Origin: Duganella sp. BuS-21
GTDB taxonomy: Bacteria; Pseudomonadota; Gammaproteobacteria; Burkholderiales; Burkholderiaceae_D
DNA length: 64,000 nt
Direction of reading: 5' to 3'
Assembly: GCA_041874725.1 (NCBI GenBank)
Contig: CP097466.1
Location: 5,456,001-5,520,000, forward strand
In this document: positions 1 through 8,854 of the stretch, piece by piece
How positions within the stretch are numbered: the first letter of the stretch is position 1
How the letters are laid out: the number at the start of each line of letters is the position of its first letter
Notes under the pieces: generated by a model
What the model saw: the letters and a program-made list of their open reading frames with translations, nothing else
Database searches by the model: none
Told to the model about the DNA's origin: nothing
Position numbers and translations under genes: made by a program

Positions 1-1
1 T

Positions 2-1795
2 ATCTCCTGCCGCGCGCATGGCATGAAGGACGAGAACATCCTGACCCCGGTGCTGGGCGACGGCAAGTTCGCCGACAGCCTGCCGCTGTTCGGCGGCATG
101 ACCATCTGGGAAGCCTCCAAGCCGATCTGCGCCGCCCTGAAGGAAGCGGGCGCGCTGTTCGAAGTGAAGATGTTCGACCATAGCTATATGCACTGCTGGC
201 GCCATAAATCGCCGATCATCTACCGCGCCACTTCGCAGTGGTTCGCCGGCATGGATGTCAAGCCGAAGGACGGCGGCCACACGCTGCGCGAAGCGGCGCT
301 GGCCGGCATCGAGCAGACCGCCTTCTTCCCGGACTGGGGCAAAGCGCGCCTGCACGGCATGATCGCCAACCGTCCGGACTGGACCCTGTCGCGCCAGCGC
401 CAGTGGGGCGTGCCGATGGCCTTCGTGGTCCACAAGGAAAGCGGCGCCCTGCACCCACGCACGGCTGAACTGCTGGAACAGGTGGCGCTGCTGATCGAAA
501 AAGGCGGCATCGACGCCTGGCAGGCGCTCGACCTGAAAGACCTGATCGGCGCCGAAGCCGAGATGTACATCAAGAACAAGGACACGCTGGACGTCTGGTT
601 CGACTCCGGCTCGACCCACCAGACCGTGCTGCGCGGTTCCCACAAGGAGCAGTCGGCATTCCCGGCCGACCTGTATCTGGAAGGTTCGGACCAGCACCGC
701 GGCTGGTTCCACTCCTCGCTACTGACCTCCTCGATGCTGAACGGCGCCCCGCCCTACAAGGCGCTGCTGACCCACGGCTTCGTGGTCGACGGCGAAGGCA
801 AGAAGATGTCCAAGTCGATCGGCAACACCATCGCGCCGCAGGACGTATGGAACAAGCTGGGCGCCGACATGCTGCGCCTGTGGGTGGCCACCACCGACTA
901 CACGGGTGAGCTGTCGATCTCGGACGAGATCCTCAAGCGCGTGACCGAAGCCTATCGCCGCATCCGCAACACGCTGCGCTTCCTACTGGCCAACCTGTCG
1001 GACTTCGATGCGTCGAAAGACGCCGTGCCGGTGGCCGAGTTGCTGGAGATCGACCGCTACGCCATCGCCAACATGGCGGCGCTGCAGAAGGAAATCGAAA
1101 CCCACTACCTGCAGTACGAATTCCAGCCGGTCTACTCCAAGCTGCAGAACTACTGCTCGGAAGACCTGGGCGGCTTCTACCTGGACATCCTGAAGGATCG
1201 GCTGTACACCACCGGCGTGACCTCGGCCTCGCGCCGCTCGGCGCAGACCGCGCTGTGGCACATCACGCAAAGTCTGCTGCGCCTGATGGCGCCGGCGCTG
1301 TCCTTCACCGCCGAGGAAGCATGGGAAATCTTCGCCGGCGCCGAAGGCTGGAAAGCCAGCGACGAAACCATCTTCACCCAGACCTGGTGGCAACTGCCGG
1401 AACTGGCGGATGCCGACGCCCTGCTGGCCAAGTACACCGCGCTGCGCAGCGTGCGCACCGATGTGACCAAGCAGCTGGAAGACCTGCGCACGTCGGGCGC
1501 CATCGGTTCCTCGCTGCAGGCGGAGCTGAACATCAAGGCCGCCGGCGAGAAGTTCAAGGTGCTGGCGAGCCTGGAGGACGACCTGAAGTTCATCTTCATC
1601 ACCTCGCTGGCCACGGTCACCGAAGTGGCTACGGAAGCGGAAGAAGCGGTTGCTGTGGCGGCCTCCAAGGCCGAAAAGTGCGAGCGTTGCTGGCACTACC
1701 GCGCCGACGTCGGCGCCCACGCCGACCATCCGACCCTGTGCGGCCGCTGCCACAGCAACCTGTTTGGTGCGGGCGAAAAACGCAAGTTCGCTTAA
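2..1795 (+). CDS. ileS: Isoleucyl-tRNA synthetase, C-terminal two thirds (5' end outside window)
   Basis: Charges tRNA-Ile with isoleucine in the cytoplasm (class I synthetase). The reading frame is open from base 2, so the HIGH motif and the start lie upstream of the window. Visible are the stretch [17 protein letters not shown], the pre-KMSKS segment [10 protein letters not shown], the KMSKS loop ([10 protein letters not shown], near base 805), the anticodon-binding helical domain, and the C-terminal zinc ribbon with CERC (about 1678-1692) and CGRC (about 1738-1750). It heads the ileS-lspA-coaBC-dut run typical of betaproteobacteria. About 597 residues remain of a protein normally near 940-960. 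A palindromic repeat separates it from lspA. Confidence 0.97.
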   Translation: MSCRAHGMKDENILTPVLGDGKFADSLPLFGGMTIWEASKPICAALKEAGALFEVKMFDHSYMHCWRHKSPIIYRATSQWFAGMDVKPKDGGHTLREAALAGIEQTAFFPDWGKARLHGMIANRPDWTLSRQRQWGVPMAFVVHKESGALHPRTAELLEQVALLIEKGGIDAWQALDLKDLIGAEAEMYIKNKDTLDVWFDSGSTHQTVLRGSHKEQSAFPADLYLEGSDQHRGWFHSSLLTSSMLNGAPPYKALLTHGFVVDGEGKKMSKSIGNTIAPQDVWNKLGADMLRLWVATTDYTGELSISDEILKRVTEAYRRIRNTLRFLLANLSDFDASKDAVPVAELLEIDRYAIANMAALQKEIETHYLQYEFQPVYSKLQNYCSEDLGGFYLDILKDRLYTTGVTSASRRSAQTALWHITQSLLRLMAPALSFTAEEAWEIFAGAEGWKASDETIFTQTWWQLPELADADALLAKYTALRSVRTDVTKQLEDLRTSGAIGSSLQAELNIKAAGEKFKVLASLEDDLKFIFITSLATVTEVATEAEEAVAVAASKAEKCERCWHYRADVGAHADHPTLCGRCHSNLFGAGEKRKFA

Positions 1796-1805
1796 TATAC
1801 AGCCC

Positions 1806-1886
1806 GTCGCTCCCGCGCAAGCGGGAGGCCATGCTGAGCATATGGCGGACGCTCAGCATGGATTCCCGCTGCTGCGGGAATGACGG
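1806..1886. repeat. Dispersed palindromic repeat, family B, copy 1
   Basis: Two outward hairpin units flank a variable centre. The left unit CCCGCGCAAGCGGG and the right unit ATTCCCGCTGCTGCGGGAAT are each self-complementary, with CATGCTGAGC and GCTCAGCATG between them. The same architecture recurs at 15862-15932 and 39578-39655. It is a REP-like intergenic element; transcription through ileS-lspA probably passes over it, so it may act as a processing or stability element rather than a terminator. Confidence 0.7.
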
Positions 1887-1914
1887 GGAGACCGCTGCGT
1901 ATGATAGACAAAAC

Positions 1915-2418
1915 ATGGCCACCAAAAAAATCTTCCCAACCAAATCCTCGGCGAGCCTGACGCCCTGGCTGGGCATCGCCGCCCTGATTATCCTGATCGA
2001 CCAGCTGACCAAGATCACCATCACCAAGACCTTCCAGCTGGGCGAAGAGAAGTTCATCACCTCGTTCTTCAACCTGGTGCTGGCGTATAACAAGGGGGCG
2101 GCCTTCAGCTTCCTCAGCAACAGCGGCGGCTGGCAGCGTTACTTCTTCACCGCCATCGGCATCGGCGCGGCCATCTTCATCATCTACCTGCTGAAACGCC
2201 ACGCAGCGCAGCGCATGTTCGCGTGGGCGCTGTCGCTGGTGCTCGGCGGCGCGGTCGGCAATGTGATTGACCGCATCCTGTACGGCCACGTGGTCGACTT
2301 CCTCGATTTCCACTGGGCCGGCATCGGCCACTTCCCGGCGTTCAACGTCGCCGATTCGGCCATCTGCATCGGCGCCGGCCTGTTCATCCTGGACGAACTG
2401 CGCCGGGTGAACAAATAA
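1915..2418 (+). CDS. lspA: Lipoprotein signal peptidase II
   Basis: Aspartyl protease of the inner membrane that removes the signal peptide from diacylglyceryl-modified prolipoproteins. At 167 residues it has the usual size. The catalytic aspartates lie in the two conserved motifs NVIDRI and FNVADS, and four hydrophobic segments are visible. I chose the ATG at 1915; the open frame runs further upstream through repeat DNA and the ileS tail in a wrong frame, which is not coding. Lipoproteins in this window that would be its substrates include the M48-like protein at 4138, the metallophosphoesterase at 54737 and the efflux protein at 61991. Confidence 0.96.
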   Translation: MATKKIFPTKSSASLTPWLGIAALIILIDQLTKITITKTFQLGEEKFITSFFNLVLAYNKGAAFSFLSNSGGWQRYFFTAIGIGAAIFIIYLLKRHAAQRMFAWALSLVLGGAVGNVIDRILYGHVVDFLDFHWAGIGHFPAFNVADSAICIGAGLFILDELRRVNK

Positions 2419-2433
2419 GATCGGAGCAGCATC

Positions 2434-3660
2434 ATGATGGAACTGACTGGTAAAAAGATCGTCCTCGGCCTGTCCGGCGGCGTCGCCTGCTACAAGGCGG
2501 CGGAACTGTGCCGCGCCTTCACCAAGGCCGGCGCCACCGTGCAGGTGGTGATGACCGAAGCGGCCACCCACTTCATCACGGCGGTCACCATGCAGGCGCT
2601 GTCGGGCCGCCCGGTGTACACCGACCAGTGGGACCCGCGCGTCAACAACAACATGGCCCACATCGACGTCACCCGCGACGCCGACGCCATCATCATCGCG
2701 CCCTGCTCCACGGACTTCATCCGCAAGCTGGCGCACGGCGCCTGCGACGACCTGCTCTCGACCATGTGCGTGGCCCGTCCGCGCCATGTGCCGCTGCTGA
2801 TCGCGCCGGCCATGAACGTGGAGATGTGGCAGAACGCCGCCACCCAGCGCAACGTGCAGCAGTTGCACGACGACGGCATCGTCATCTTCGGCCCCGCCGC
2901 CGGCGACCAGGCCTGCGGCGAAGTGGGCTTGGGCCGCATGCTGGAACCGGAACAGCTGCTGGAAGAAGTGGTGGCCTCGTTCCAGCCGAAAGTCCTGGCG
3001 GGCAAACGCATCCTGATCACCGCCGGCCCGACCTTCGAGCCGATCGACCCGGTGCGCGGCATCACCAATCTGTCCTCGGGCAAGATGGGCTATGCCGTGG
3101 CGCGCGCCGCGCGTGAAGCCGGCGCCGAAGTCATGCTGGTTTCCGGCCCGGTGGCGCTGCCGGCGCCGTTCGGCGTGCAGCGCATCAGCGTGCAGAGCGC
3201 CCAGCAGATGTACGACGCGGTGCTGGCCAATGTCGACCATCAGCACATCTTCATCGCGGTGGCGGCGGTGGCCGACTGGCGCATCGCCAACGCCAGCGAC
3301 CAGAAACTGAAGAAGAACCCGAACGGCACTGCGCCGGACCTGAAGTTCGAACAGAACCCGGACATCCTGGCCACTGTGGCCGCGCGCACCAGCCTGGCCG
3401 GCCATCCTTACTGCGTGGGCTTTGCCGCCGAGTCGGAAAACCTGGTGCAGTTCGGCGCCGACAAGCGCGAGAAAAAAGGCATCCCTCTGCTAGTAGGGAA
3501 TATCGGCCACCACACCTTCGGCCAGGACGACAACACCATTATCCTGTTCGATGAAAACGGCCACACCATTTTGCCGCGCGCCGACAAGCTGACGCTGGCG
3601 CGCCAACTGATTTCGGAGATCTCGAAACGGATCTCGCAACACTCTCTCTTTGCCAAGTAA
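2434..3660 (+). CDS. coaBC: Bifunctional phosphopantothenoylcysteine decarboxylase / phosphopantothenate-cysteine ligase
   Basis: Catalyses two successive steps of coenzyme A synthesis: ligation of cysteine to 4'-phosphopantothenate (CoaB) and FMN-dependent decarboxylation (CoaC). The N-terminal flavoprotein domain (about 1-185) carries the active-site His76 in NNNMAHIDV, the PAMNVEMW substrate motif near 125-132 and Cys161 in GDQACGEVG. The CoaB domain (about 190-400) starts with ILITAGPTFEPID and carries AAVADWR and the KKNP motif. The length of 408 fits the fused bacterial form. The gene lies 15 bases after lspA and its stop directly abuts the start of dut, implying one transcript. Confidence 0.97.
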   Translation: MMELTGKKIVLGLSGGVACYKAAELCRAFTKAGATVQVVMTEAATHFITAVTMQALSGRPVYTDQWDPRVNNNMAHIDVTRDADAIIIAPCSTDFIRKLAHGACDDLLSTMCVARPRHVPLLIAPAMNVEMWQNAATQRNVQQLHDDGIVIFGPAAGDQACGEVGLGRMLEPEQLLEEVVASFQPKVLAGKRILITAGPTFEPIDPVRGITNLSSGKMGYAVARAAREAGAEVMLVSGPVALPAPFGVQRISVQSAQQMYDAVLANVDHQHIFIAVAAVADWRIANASDQKLKKNPNGTAPDLKFEQNPDILATVAARTSLAGHPYCVGFAAESENLVQFGADKREKKGIPLLVGNIGHHTFGQDDNTIILFDENGHTILPRADKLTLARQLISEISKRISQHSLFAK

Positions 3661-4110
3661 ATGAAAAACGTCAATGTAAAAATTCTCGACCCGCGCATGA
3701 AGGATCAACTGCCGGCCTACGCCACGCCGGGTTCGGCGGGCCTCGACCTGCGCGCCTGCATCGACGCGCCGATGGTGATCGAAGCCGGCCAGACCGTGCT
3801 GATTCCAACCGGCCTGGCGATCCACGTGGCCGATCCCGGCTACGCCGCCATGATCCTGCCGCGCAGCGGCATGGGGCACAAAAACGGCATCGTGCTGGGG
3901 AATCTGGTAGGCTTGATCGACTCCGACTATCAGGGCCAACTGATGATCTCGACCTGGAACCGCGGCCACAGCGCCTTCACGCTGAACCCAATGGAACGCC
4001 TGGCGCAGTTGATCATCGTGCCGGTCGTGCAGGTCGGTTTTAATGTGGTGGAAGAATTCGACACCAGCGAACGCGGTGTCGGCGGTTTCGGCAGCACGGG
4101 CAAACACTAA
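3661..4110 (+). CDS. dut: Deoxyuridine 5'-triphosphate nucleotidohydrolase (dUTPase)
   Basis: Hydrolyses dUTP to dUMP and pyrophosphate, keeping uracil out of DNA and supplying dTMP synthesis. The 149 residues contain the five trimeric dUTPase motifs: [24 protein letters not shown] with the catalytic Asp, [10 protein letters not shown], and the C-terminal P-loop-like [10 protein letters not shown] that closes over the substrate from a neighbouring subunit. The ATG follows the coaBC stop with no spacer and no good ribosome site of its own, so translation is probably coupled to coaBC. Confidence 0.96.
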   Translation: MKNVNVKILDPRMKDQLPAYATPGSAGLDLRACIDAPMVIEAGQTVLIPTGLAIHVADPGYAAMILPRSGMGHKNGIVLGNLVGLIDSDYQGQLMISTWNRGHSAFTLNPMERLAQLIIVPVVQVGFNVVEEFDTSERGVGGFGSTGKH

Positions 4111-4137
4111 ACCAAAAAATGGAGACGGAGCACAGGG

Positions 4138-5235
4138 ATGAACAAGACGCATAAATTCAACACATTATCCCTCGTCACAACGATCGCGGCGGGCACCCTC
4201 GTGACCGCTTGCTCGACCTTCCAATCCAAGCCGGCCGCGCCGGAAGCACCGCCGGCGGTAGTCAGCAGCACGACCGAAGCGCCGCCGGTGGTCACCGCCA
4301 AGATGAGCGCCGCGCGCGCGCAACTGAGCCAGATGGTGGCCCTGCAGGACCGCTTGTACCGCATCGCCGGCCCGCTGCTGATCAACAACGCGGACCTGTG
4401 CCGCACGCAGGCGCGCAACCTGCTCGGCTTCACGGCCAAGAACAAATACTCCTACAGCGGCGAATTCGTCGATGCCGCGCAAGCGGTGCTGAACTACGGC
4501 GAACGGCTGGAAGTGGCCAGCGTCCTGTCGGGCAGCGGCGCTGCGCGCGCCGGCCTGCGCAAGGGCGACGCGCTGATCGCCGCCAACGGCAAGGTGCTGC
4601 CGATCGGCGCCAACGCCGAAACCCAGGCTGCCGCCATCCTCGGGCCGCTGGCCAGCACTAGCCAGTCGCTGGAACTGACGGTGGCGCGCGGCGGCACCAA
4701 CCAGCAGCTCAAGGTGCCGGTCACGCGCGCCTGCGCCTTCAAGATCGACATCGGCAACGCCGACAATATCAACGCCTATTCCGACGGCCAGCGCGTGATG
4801 ATCACGCGCGGCATGGTCAACTTCGCGCAGAGCGACGAAGCCGTCGCCTACGTGCTGGCCAAGGACATCGCCCACAATGTGCTGGGCCATGCGGCCACCA
4901 CCAAGCAGGCCTACACGGTCGGCAGCATCATCGACAACCTGGTGGCGGTGCGGCCGGACCTGTCGATGCTGATCGGGACCGCCGGCGTGAAGCCGGTGCC
5001 GCAGGACCTGGACGCGGCGGCCGACCGTCTGTCGCTGTACATGGTGGCGCGGGCCGGCTACAGCATCGACGGCGCGCGCGGTTTCTGGCAGCGCCTGGCG
5101 ACGCAATATCCGGCCTCGGTGCTCAATGGTTACACCGCCATCCATCCCGCCGTGTCGCATCGCCTGAGCGTGATCGACAAGACCGTCGCCGAAATCAAGA
5201 GCAAGCAGGCCGCCAAGCGGCCCCTGGTCCCCTAG
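4138..5235 (+). CDS. M48-type peptidase-like lipoprotein with PDZ domain and degenerate zinc site
   Basis: A 365-residue exported protein: signal peptide with lipobox LVTAC (Cys25), a Pro/Ala linker, a PDZ-like domain (about 120-195, containing ARAGLRKGDALIAANGK) and a C-terminal domain laid out like M48 metallopeptidases. The position of the HExxH motif reads KDIAH (242-246), and the EADxxG helix reads AADRLSL (from 294). Thus the first His, the catalytic Glu and the third-ligand Glu of the family consensus are all replaced, while the flanking HNVLGH and LYMVARAGYSIDGA are kept. I infer a catalytically dead, lipid-anchored envelope protein, perhaps a chaperone or assembly factor. It follows dut by 27 bases and precedes the Adhesin_E-like gene by 9 bases, suggesting a two-gene unit. 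Confidence 0.8.
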   Translation: MNKTHKFNTLSLVTTIAAGTLVTACSTFQSKPAAPEAPPAVVSSTTEAPPVVTAKMSAARAQLSQMVALQDRLYRIAGPLLINNADLCRTQARNLLGFTAKNKYSYSGEFVDAAQAVLNYGERLEVASVLSGSGAARAGLRKGDALIAANGKVLPIGANAETQAAAILGPLASTSQSLELTVARGGTNQQLKVPVTRACAFKIDIGNADNINAYSDGQRVMITRGMVNFAQSDEAVAYVLAKDIAHNVLGHAATTKQAYTVGSIIDNLVAVRPDLSMLIGTAGVKPVPQDLDAAADRLSLYMVARAGYSIDGARGFWQRLATQYPASVLNGYTAIHPAVSHRLSVIDKTVAEIKSKQAAKRPLVP

Positions 5236-5244
5236 GAGAGCGCC

Positions 5245-5640
5245 ATGAACAAGTCCGGCCTGATCGCAATCACATTGATGCTGGCGGCCGGCTGGGCGCA
5301 GGCGGCACTGTGGATGAAAGTGGGCGGCAGCAGCGGCAGCGTGTTCTACATCGACAAGGCCAGCGTGATCAAGGCCGAAAAAACCCGCAAGGTGTGGTCG
5401 ATGCAAAGTTATGCCCGCCCGCAGAAGACGCCGGAGGGCAAGCTGTATCGCTCGGTGAAGATGCTGCATCTATACGCATGCGAGGATCACACCAGCACTC
5501 TGCTGGCGCAAGTCTACTACCCGGAAGCCATGGGCAAGGGCGAGCCGGTGGAAAATTACAAGTTCGAGAAATTCAACCCGGAGGACATCGTGCCGGATAG
5601 CCCGTTCGACAGCGCGCTGGTCGCCGCCTGCAAGATCTAG
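5245..5640 (+). CDS. Surface-adhesin-E-like secreted protein
   Basis: A 131-residue exported protein with signal peptide MNKSGLIAITLMLAAGWAQA. The mature part resembles the Adhesin_E (protein E) fold: a YIDKASV element, KVWSMQSYARPQK, a core Cys in LYACEDH, a YYPEAMGKG turn and a C-terminal Cys in VAACKI that could pair with it. It is preceded by a good ribosome site (AGGAGAG) only 9 bases after the M48-like gene. In betaproteobacteria such small proteins are usually uncharacterised; the name describes a fold, not a demonstrated adhesin role. Its stop codon overlaps the stop codon of a small gene on the opposite strand. Confidence 0.6.
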   Translation: MNKSGLIAITLMLAAGWAQAALWMKVGGSSGSVFYIDKASVIKAEKTRKVWSMQSYARPQKTPEGKLYRSVKMLHLYACEDHTSTLLAQVYYPEAMGKGEPVENYKFEKFNPEDIVPDSPFDSALVAACKI

Positions 5641-5774
5641 CTGGGGAAGTGCGGGAAGAAGGTCGCCATCACCCAGGTCAGCAGGCCGCAGGACAGCACG
5701 GCGAGGATCAACACGATCAGCAGGCGGCCGAACTTGGGCGCGCCGTCGTCTTCTTTTTGCGGTGTGTCAGGCAT
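5637..5774 (-). CDS. 45-residue single-pass membrane protein, function unknown
   Basis: Reads MPDTPQKEDDGAPKFGRLL, then a hydrophobic segment (LIVLILAVLSCGLLTWVMA), then FFPHFPS and a stop. The charged, Asp/Glu/Lys-rich N-terminus followed by one membrane helix suggests an inner-membrane miniprotein. A ribosome site AGGGA sits 8 bases before the ATG on this strand. Its TAG stop overlaps, in opposite orientation, the TAG of the Adhesin_E-like gene. It starts 44 bases from the divergent xdhC-like gene. I do not recognise a family. Confidence 0.55.
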   Translation of the reverse strand: MPDTPQKEDDGAPKFGRLLIVLILAVLSCGLLTWVMATFFPHFPS

Positions 5775-5818
5775 TTCGGTTCCCTGCAAGTTTGGCATCG
5801 CCGTAGTATATTCCATTC

Positions 5819-6841
5819 ATGGACTCTATCGACCTCGAAGTATTGAAAACCAGCGCCGCGTGGATCGCCTCCGGGCGCCGCTGCGAACTGATCACCGTCA
5901 TCAAAACCTGGGGCTCCAGCCCACGTCCGATCGGCGCCACGCTGGCCATCTGCGAAGACGGCACGGTGATCGGCTCCGTCTCGGGCGGCTGCATCGAGGA
6001 TGACCTGATCGCCCGCGTGCGCAACGAGGGCATCGTTCGCACCATCCCGGAAATCGTCAGCTACGGCATCACGGCCGACGAGGCCCATCGTTTCGGCCTG
6101 CCTTGCGGCGGCACCATTGAACTGTCGATCGAACCGCTGTCCGAATGCAGCCGAGTCGCCGAGCTGCTGGAGCGGCTGGAACGCCATGAGCTGGTACAGC
6201 GCCGCCTCGACCTGCACAGCGGCGAGGTGGAACTGTCCAAGGCCACGCCGGGCGCGCAGATGCAGGTCAGCGCGCAGGCCATGGTCACGCTGCACGGCCC
6301 GCGCTGGCGGCTGCTGATCATCGGCGCCGGCCAGTTGTCGCGCTTCCTGGCGCAAATCGCGCTGGCCATGGACTACGCCGTCACCGTGTGCGACCCGCGC
6401 GAGGAATACCGCGCCGGCTGGCATGTGGACGGCGTGCAGCTGGTGCACGAGATGCCGGACGACGTGGTGGTCGACATGCGGCTGGACCACCGCAGCGCCG
6501 TGGTCGCGCTCACCCACGATCCCAAGCTGGACGACCTGGCGCTGATGGAGGCCTTGAAGTCGGAGGCCTTCTACGTCGGCGCGATCGGCTCGCGCCTGAA
6601 CAACAGCAAGCGCCGCGAGCGGCTGCTGGAATTCGACCTGACGCCGGAGCAGCTGGCGCGCCTGCATGGACCTATAGGCCTGTACATCGGCAGCAAGACG
6701 CCGTCCGAAATCGCCATCTCCATCCTGGCCGAAATGACCGCCATCAAAAACGGCGTGCCGACCGAGATGATCGTGCCGCACGCCGCCGCGCCAACGGCGC
6801 CGGGGGCTGCCGTGTGCGTGGTGGAAGACGGCACGGTCTAA
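5819..6841 (+). CDS. XdhC/CoxI-family molybdoenzyme maturation protein
   Basis: A 340-residue protein of the XdhC family, which binds sulfurated molybdenum cofactor and inserts it into xanthine dehydrogenase and related hydroxylases. The N-terminal domain shows SSPRPIGA and GSVSGGCIEDD (the characteristic Cys); the C-terminal half has a Rossmann fold beginning LLIIGAGQLSRF, then VTVCDPREEYR, VALTHDPKLDD and AIGSRLNNSKRRERL. No xanthine dehydrogenase or other molybdoenzyme gene lies nearby, so the client is unknown. Start chosen at the first ATG; the ribosome site is weak. Followed by a GC-rich palindromic repeat. Confidence 0.88.
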   Translation: MDSIDLEVLKTSAAWIASGRRCELITVIKTWGSSPRPIGATLAICEDGTVIGSVSGGCIEDDLIARVRNEGIVRTIPEIVSYGITADEAHRFGLPCGGTIELSIEPLSECSRVAELLERLERHELVQRRLDLHSGEVELSKATPGAQMQVSAQAMVTLHGPRWRLLIIGAGQLSRFLAQIALAMDYAVTVCDPREEYRAGWHVDGVQLVHEMPDDVVVDMRLDHRSAVVALTHDPKLDDLALMEALKSEAFYVGAIGSRLNNSKRRERLLEFDLTPEQLARLHGPIGLYIGSKTPSEIAISILAEMTAIKNGVPTEMIVPHAAAPTAPGAAVCVVEDGTV

Positions 6842-6845
6842 CCCG

Positions 6846-6912
6846 CACGGCGGCACACCGGGGTCTGACCCTGCGGGTCAGACCCCGCCTTACCGGGTTC
6901 GTGTGCGGCTCA
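6846..6912. repeat. Dispersed palindromic repeat, family A, copy 1
   Basis: Core is a perfect stem-loop at 6860-6886: GGGGTCTGACCC, loop TGC, then its exact complement. It is flanked by CGCACGGCGG on the left and a partly complementary CGTGTGCGG on the right. Related GC-rich GGGTC-palindromes occur at about 18397-18505, 32390-32445, 39400-39455, 56939-57061 and 58520-58612. In this position it could also terminate xdhC transcription, though no T-run follows. Confidence 0.7.
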
Positions 6913-6937
6913 ATCAACGTTTGAATTCAAAAGCAAT

Positions 6938-6960
6938 AATCGGCTGGTTTGCAGCCGATT
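6938..6960 (+). other. Short stem-loop in the leader of the DMT transporter
   Basis: AATCGGCTG, loop GTTTG, CAGCCGATT: a perfect 9-bp stem, 55 bases before the ATG of the downstream transporter and after the repeat that ends xdhC. No T-run follows, so it is not an obvious intrinsic terminator. Confidence 0.35.
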
Positions 6961-7014
6961 CCTGAGAGACAATAGCGCGGCCGGGTCACGCCGCCCCCTC
7001 CTTTAAGAACAATC

Positions 7015-7899
7015 ATGAGCACCGCCAACCTACTCCGCCTCATCCTTCTCGCCGCCATCTGGGGCGGCTCCTTCCTGTTCATGCGCATCGCCGCGCCGGT
7101 ACTGGGCGCTGCGGTGCTGATCGAATACCGCGTGCTGTTCGCCGCCATCTTCCTGGCCGTGATCGGCGTCTTCCTGCAAAAGAAACTGGACCTCAAACAG
7201 CACTGGAAGCACTACCTCATCCTCGGCCTGTTCAACTCCGCGATTCCCTTCCTGATGTTCGCATTCGCCGCGCGCACGCTGTCGGCCTCCCTGCTGGCGG
7301 TGCTGAACGCCACCACGCCGTTGTGGGGCACGCTGATCGCCGCCGTCTGGTCGCGCCACATGGTCAGCGCCAAGGTGCTGCTCGGCCTCGCGCTGGGCAC
7401 AGTCGGCGTGGCGCTGCTGGTGGGCTTCGACCACGTCAGCGCCAAGCCGGGCGCCGGCATCGCGATTGCGGCCGTGCTGTTCGCCTCCTTCAACTACGGC
7501 ATCGCCAGCAACTACGCCAAGCAGGCCAAGACGGTCGAACCCTTCGCCAACGCGCACGGCTCGATGTGGGCCTCGGCGCTACTGGTGCTGCCGGTGGTCC
7601 CCTTCTTCCCGGCGCCGGCCGAACCGACCATGGGCATCATGGCTGCCGTGATCGCGCTGGGCGTGTTGTGCAGCGGCGTGGCCTACCTGATCTACTTCCG
7701 CCTGATCCAGGACGTCGGTCCATCGTCGGCGCTGACGGTGACCTTCCTCAGCCCCCTGTTCGGCATCCTGTGGGGCGTGCTGTTCCTCGGCGAGACGGTC
7801 GGCTGGTACACCTTTGCCGGCGCCGCCATCGTCATTGCCGGCACCGCGCTGGTGACGGGCTTCCGCCCCAGTTTCAGCCTCAAGGCCCGCGCCGCATGA
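7015..7899 (+). CDS. EamA/DMT-superfamily inner-membrane exporter
   Basis: A 294-residue integral membrane protein with about ten hydrophobic segments arranged as two EamA repeats. The first repeat opens LLRLILLAAIWGGSFLFMRIA; the second ends with LTVTFLSPLFGILWGVLFLGE, the usual EamA signature. Members export amino acids, metabolites or drugs; no substrate can be assigned. The stop codon overlaps the ATG of the glycosylase gene (ATGA), so the two are translated from one message. Confidence 0.88.
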   Translation: MSTANLLRLILLAAIWGGSFLFMRIAAPVLGAAVLIEYRVLFAAIFLAVIGVFLQKKLDLKQHWKHYLILGLFNSAIPFLMFAFAARTLSASLLAVLNATTPLWGTLIAAVWSRHMVSAKVLLGLALGTVGVALLVGFDHVSAKPGAGIAIAAVLFASFNYGIASNYAKQAKTVEPFANAHGSMWASALLVLPVVPFFPAPAEPTMGIMAAVIALGVLCSGVAYLIYFRLIQDVGPSSALTVTFLSPLFGILWGVLFLGETVGWYTFAGAAIVIAGTALVTGFRPSFSLKARAA

Positions 7900-8789
7900 A
7901 ACCTTACACGCTGGCGCTGCCGGCCGACTATCGCCTGCACGACGTGCTGGCCTTCCACCGCCGCGACGCCGAAAGCATCGCGGAGGAAGTCAGCGCCGAC
8001 CAGCTGCGCAAGGGCGTGGTGCTGGACGGCGTGCCGGTGGTGCTGGATATCGTATTTCTGCCAGCCAGCGCCAGCATCACCGTGGACGCCGACGGCAAGC
8101 TGTCCAAGGCTGCCCAGGACCAGGTACGCGAGGCGGTGCTCAACATCCTCGGCCTGCGCATCGATCCGGCGGCGTTCAGCGCCTTCGTAAAAAAGGATAA
8201 ACTGTTTGCCGCGCTGGCGCGCAAGCAGCCCGGCCTGCGCATCGTGCAATCGGCCACCGTGTTCGAGGCGCTGACCTGGGCCATCATCGGCCAGCAGATC
8301 AACCTGTCGTTCGCCATCGCCCTGCGCCGCACCTTCATCCTGCAGGCCGGCCGCCAGCACAGCAGCGGCTTGTGGTGCTACCCGGCCGCACAGGACGCGG
8401 CGACGCTGTCGGTGGACGATCTCACCAGCCGCAAATTCTCGGGCGCCAAGGCGGAGACTGTGCTGCGCCTGGCGACGCTGGTGTCCAACGGCGAGCTGCA
8501 ACTGGAGATCACGCCCACCAACAGCATCGAACACATCTCGGCCGCGCTGCTGGCCGTCAAAGGCATCGGCCCGTGGACCGTGAACTACGGCCTGCTGCGC
8601 GGCTACGGCCACGCCGACTGCTCGCTACACGGCGACGTGGCGGTGCGCGCCGCCCTGCAAACCCTGCTCGGCGAAGAGGTCAAACCGGACATGAAACGCA
8701 CCGAACAAATCCTGGCCGCCTACAGCCCGCACCGCACCATGGCCGCCGCCCACCTGTGGGCCAGCCTGCACCCACGCGACGAAGAATAA
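7896..8789 (+). CDS. DNA-3-methyladenine glycosylase II, AlkA type
   Basis: A 297-residue HhH-GPD base-excision glycosylase that removes alkylated purines from DNA. It has an AlkA-like N-terminal domain (TLALPADYRLHDVLAFHRRD), then the helical core with VFEALTWAIIGQQINLSFA, and the helix-hairpin-helix VKGIGPWTVNYGLLRG followed by the catalytic Asp in LHGDVAVRAAL. The start is the ATG overlapping the transporter stop; the open frame extends upstream as an out-of-frame shadow of the transporter. No Ada-type regulator is adjacent. Confidence 0.88.
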   Translation: MKPYTLALPADYRLHDVLAFHRRDAESIAEEVSADQLRKGVVLDGVPVVLDIVFLPASASITVDADGKLSKAAQDQVREAVLNILGLRIDPAAFSAFVKKDKLFAALARKQPGLRIVQSATVFEALTWAIIGQQINLSFAIALRRTFILQAGRQHSSGLWCYPAAQDAATLSVDDLTSRKFSGAKAETVLRLATLVSNGELQLEITPTNSIEHISAALLAVKGIGPWTVNYGLLRGYGHADCSLHGDVAVRAALQTLLGEEVKPDMKRTEQILAAYSPHRTMAAAHLWASLHPRDEE

Positions 8790-8854
8790 AAACCACTTGA
8801 GCCTCACCTTACGTCAGGCTTTAGTCTCTCCTTATCGACACCAAGGAGAGCCGC

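Noticed and set aside
1255..1914. An open frame of 220 codons upstream of and in frame with lspA
   Set aside because: It overlaps ileS in another frame and runs through repeat DNA; lspA family proteins begin near the ATG at 1915.
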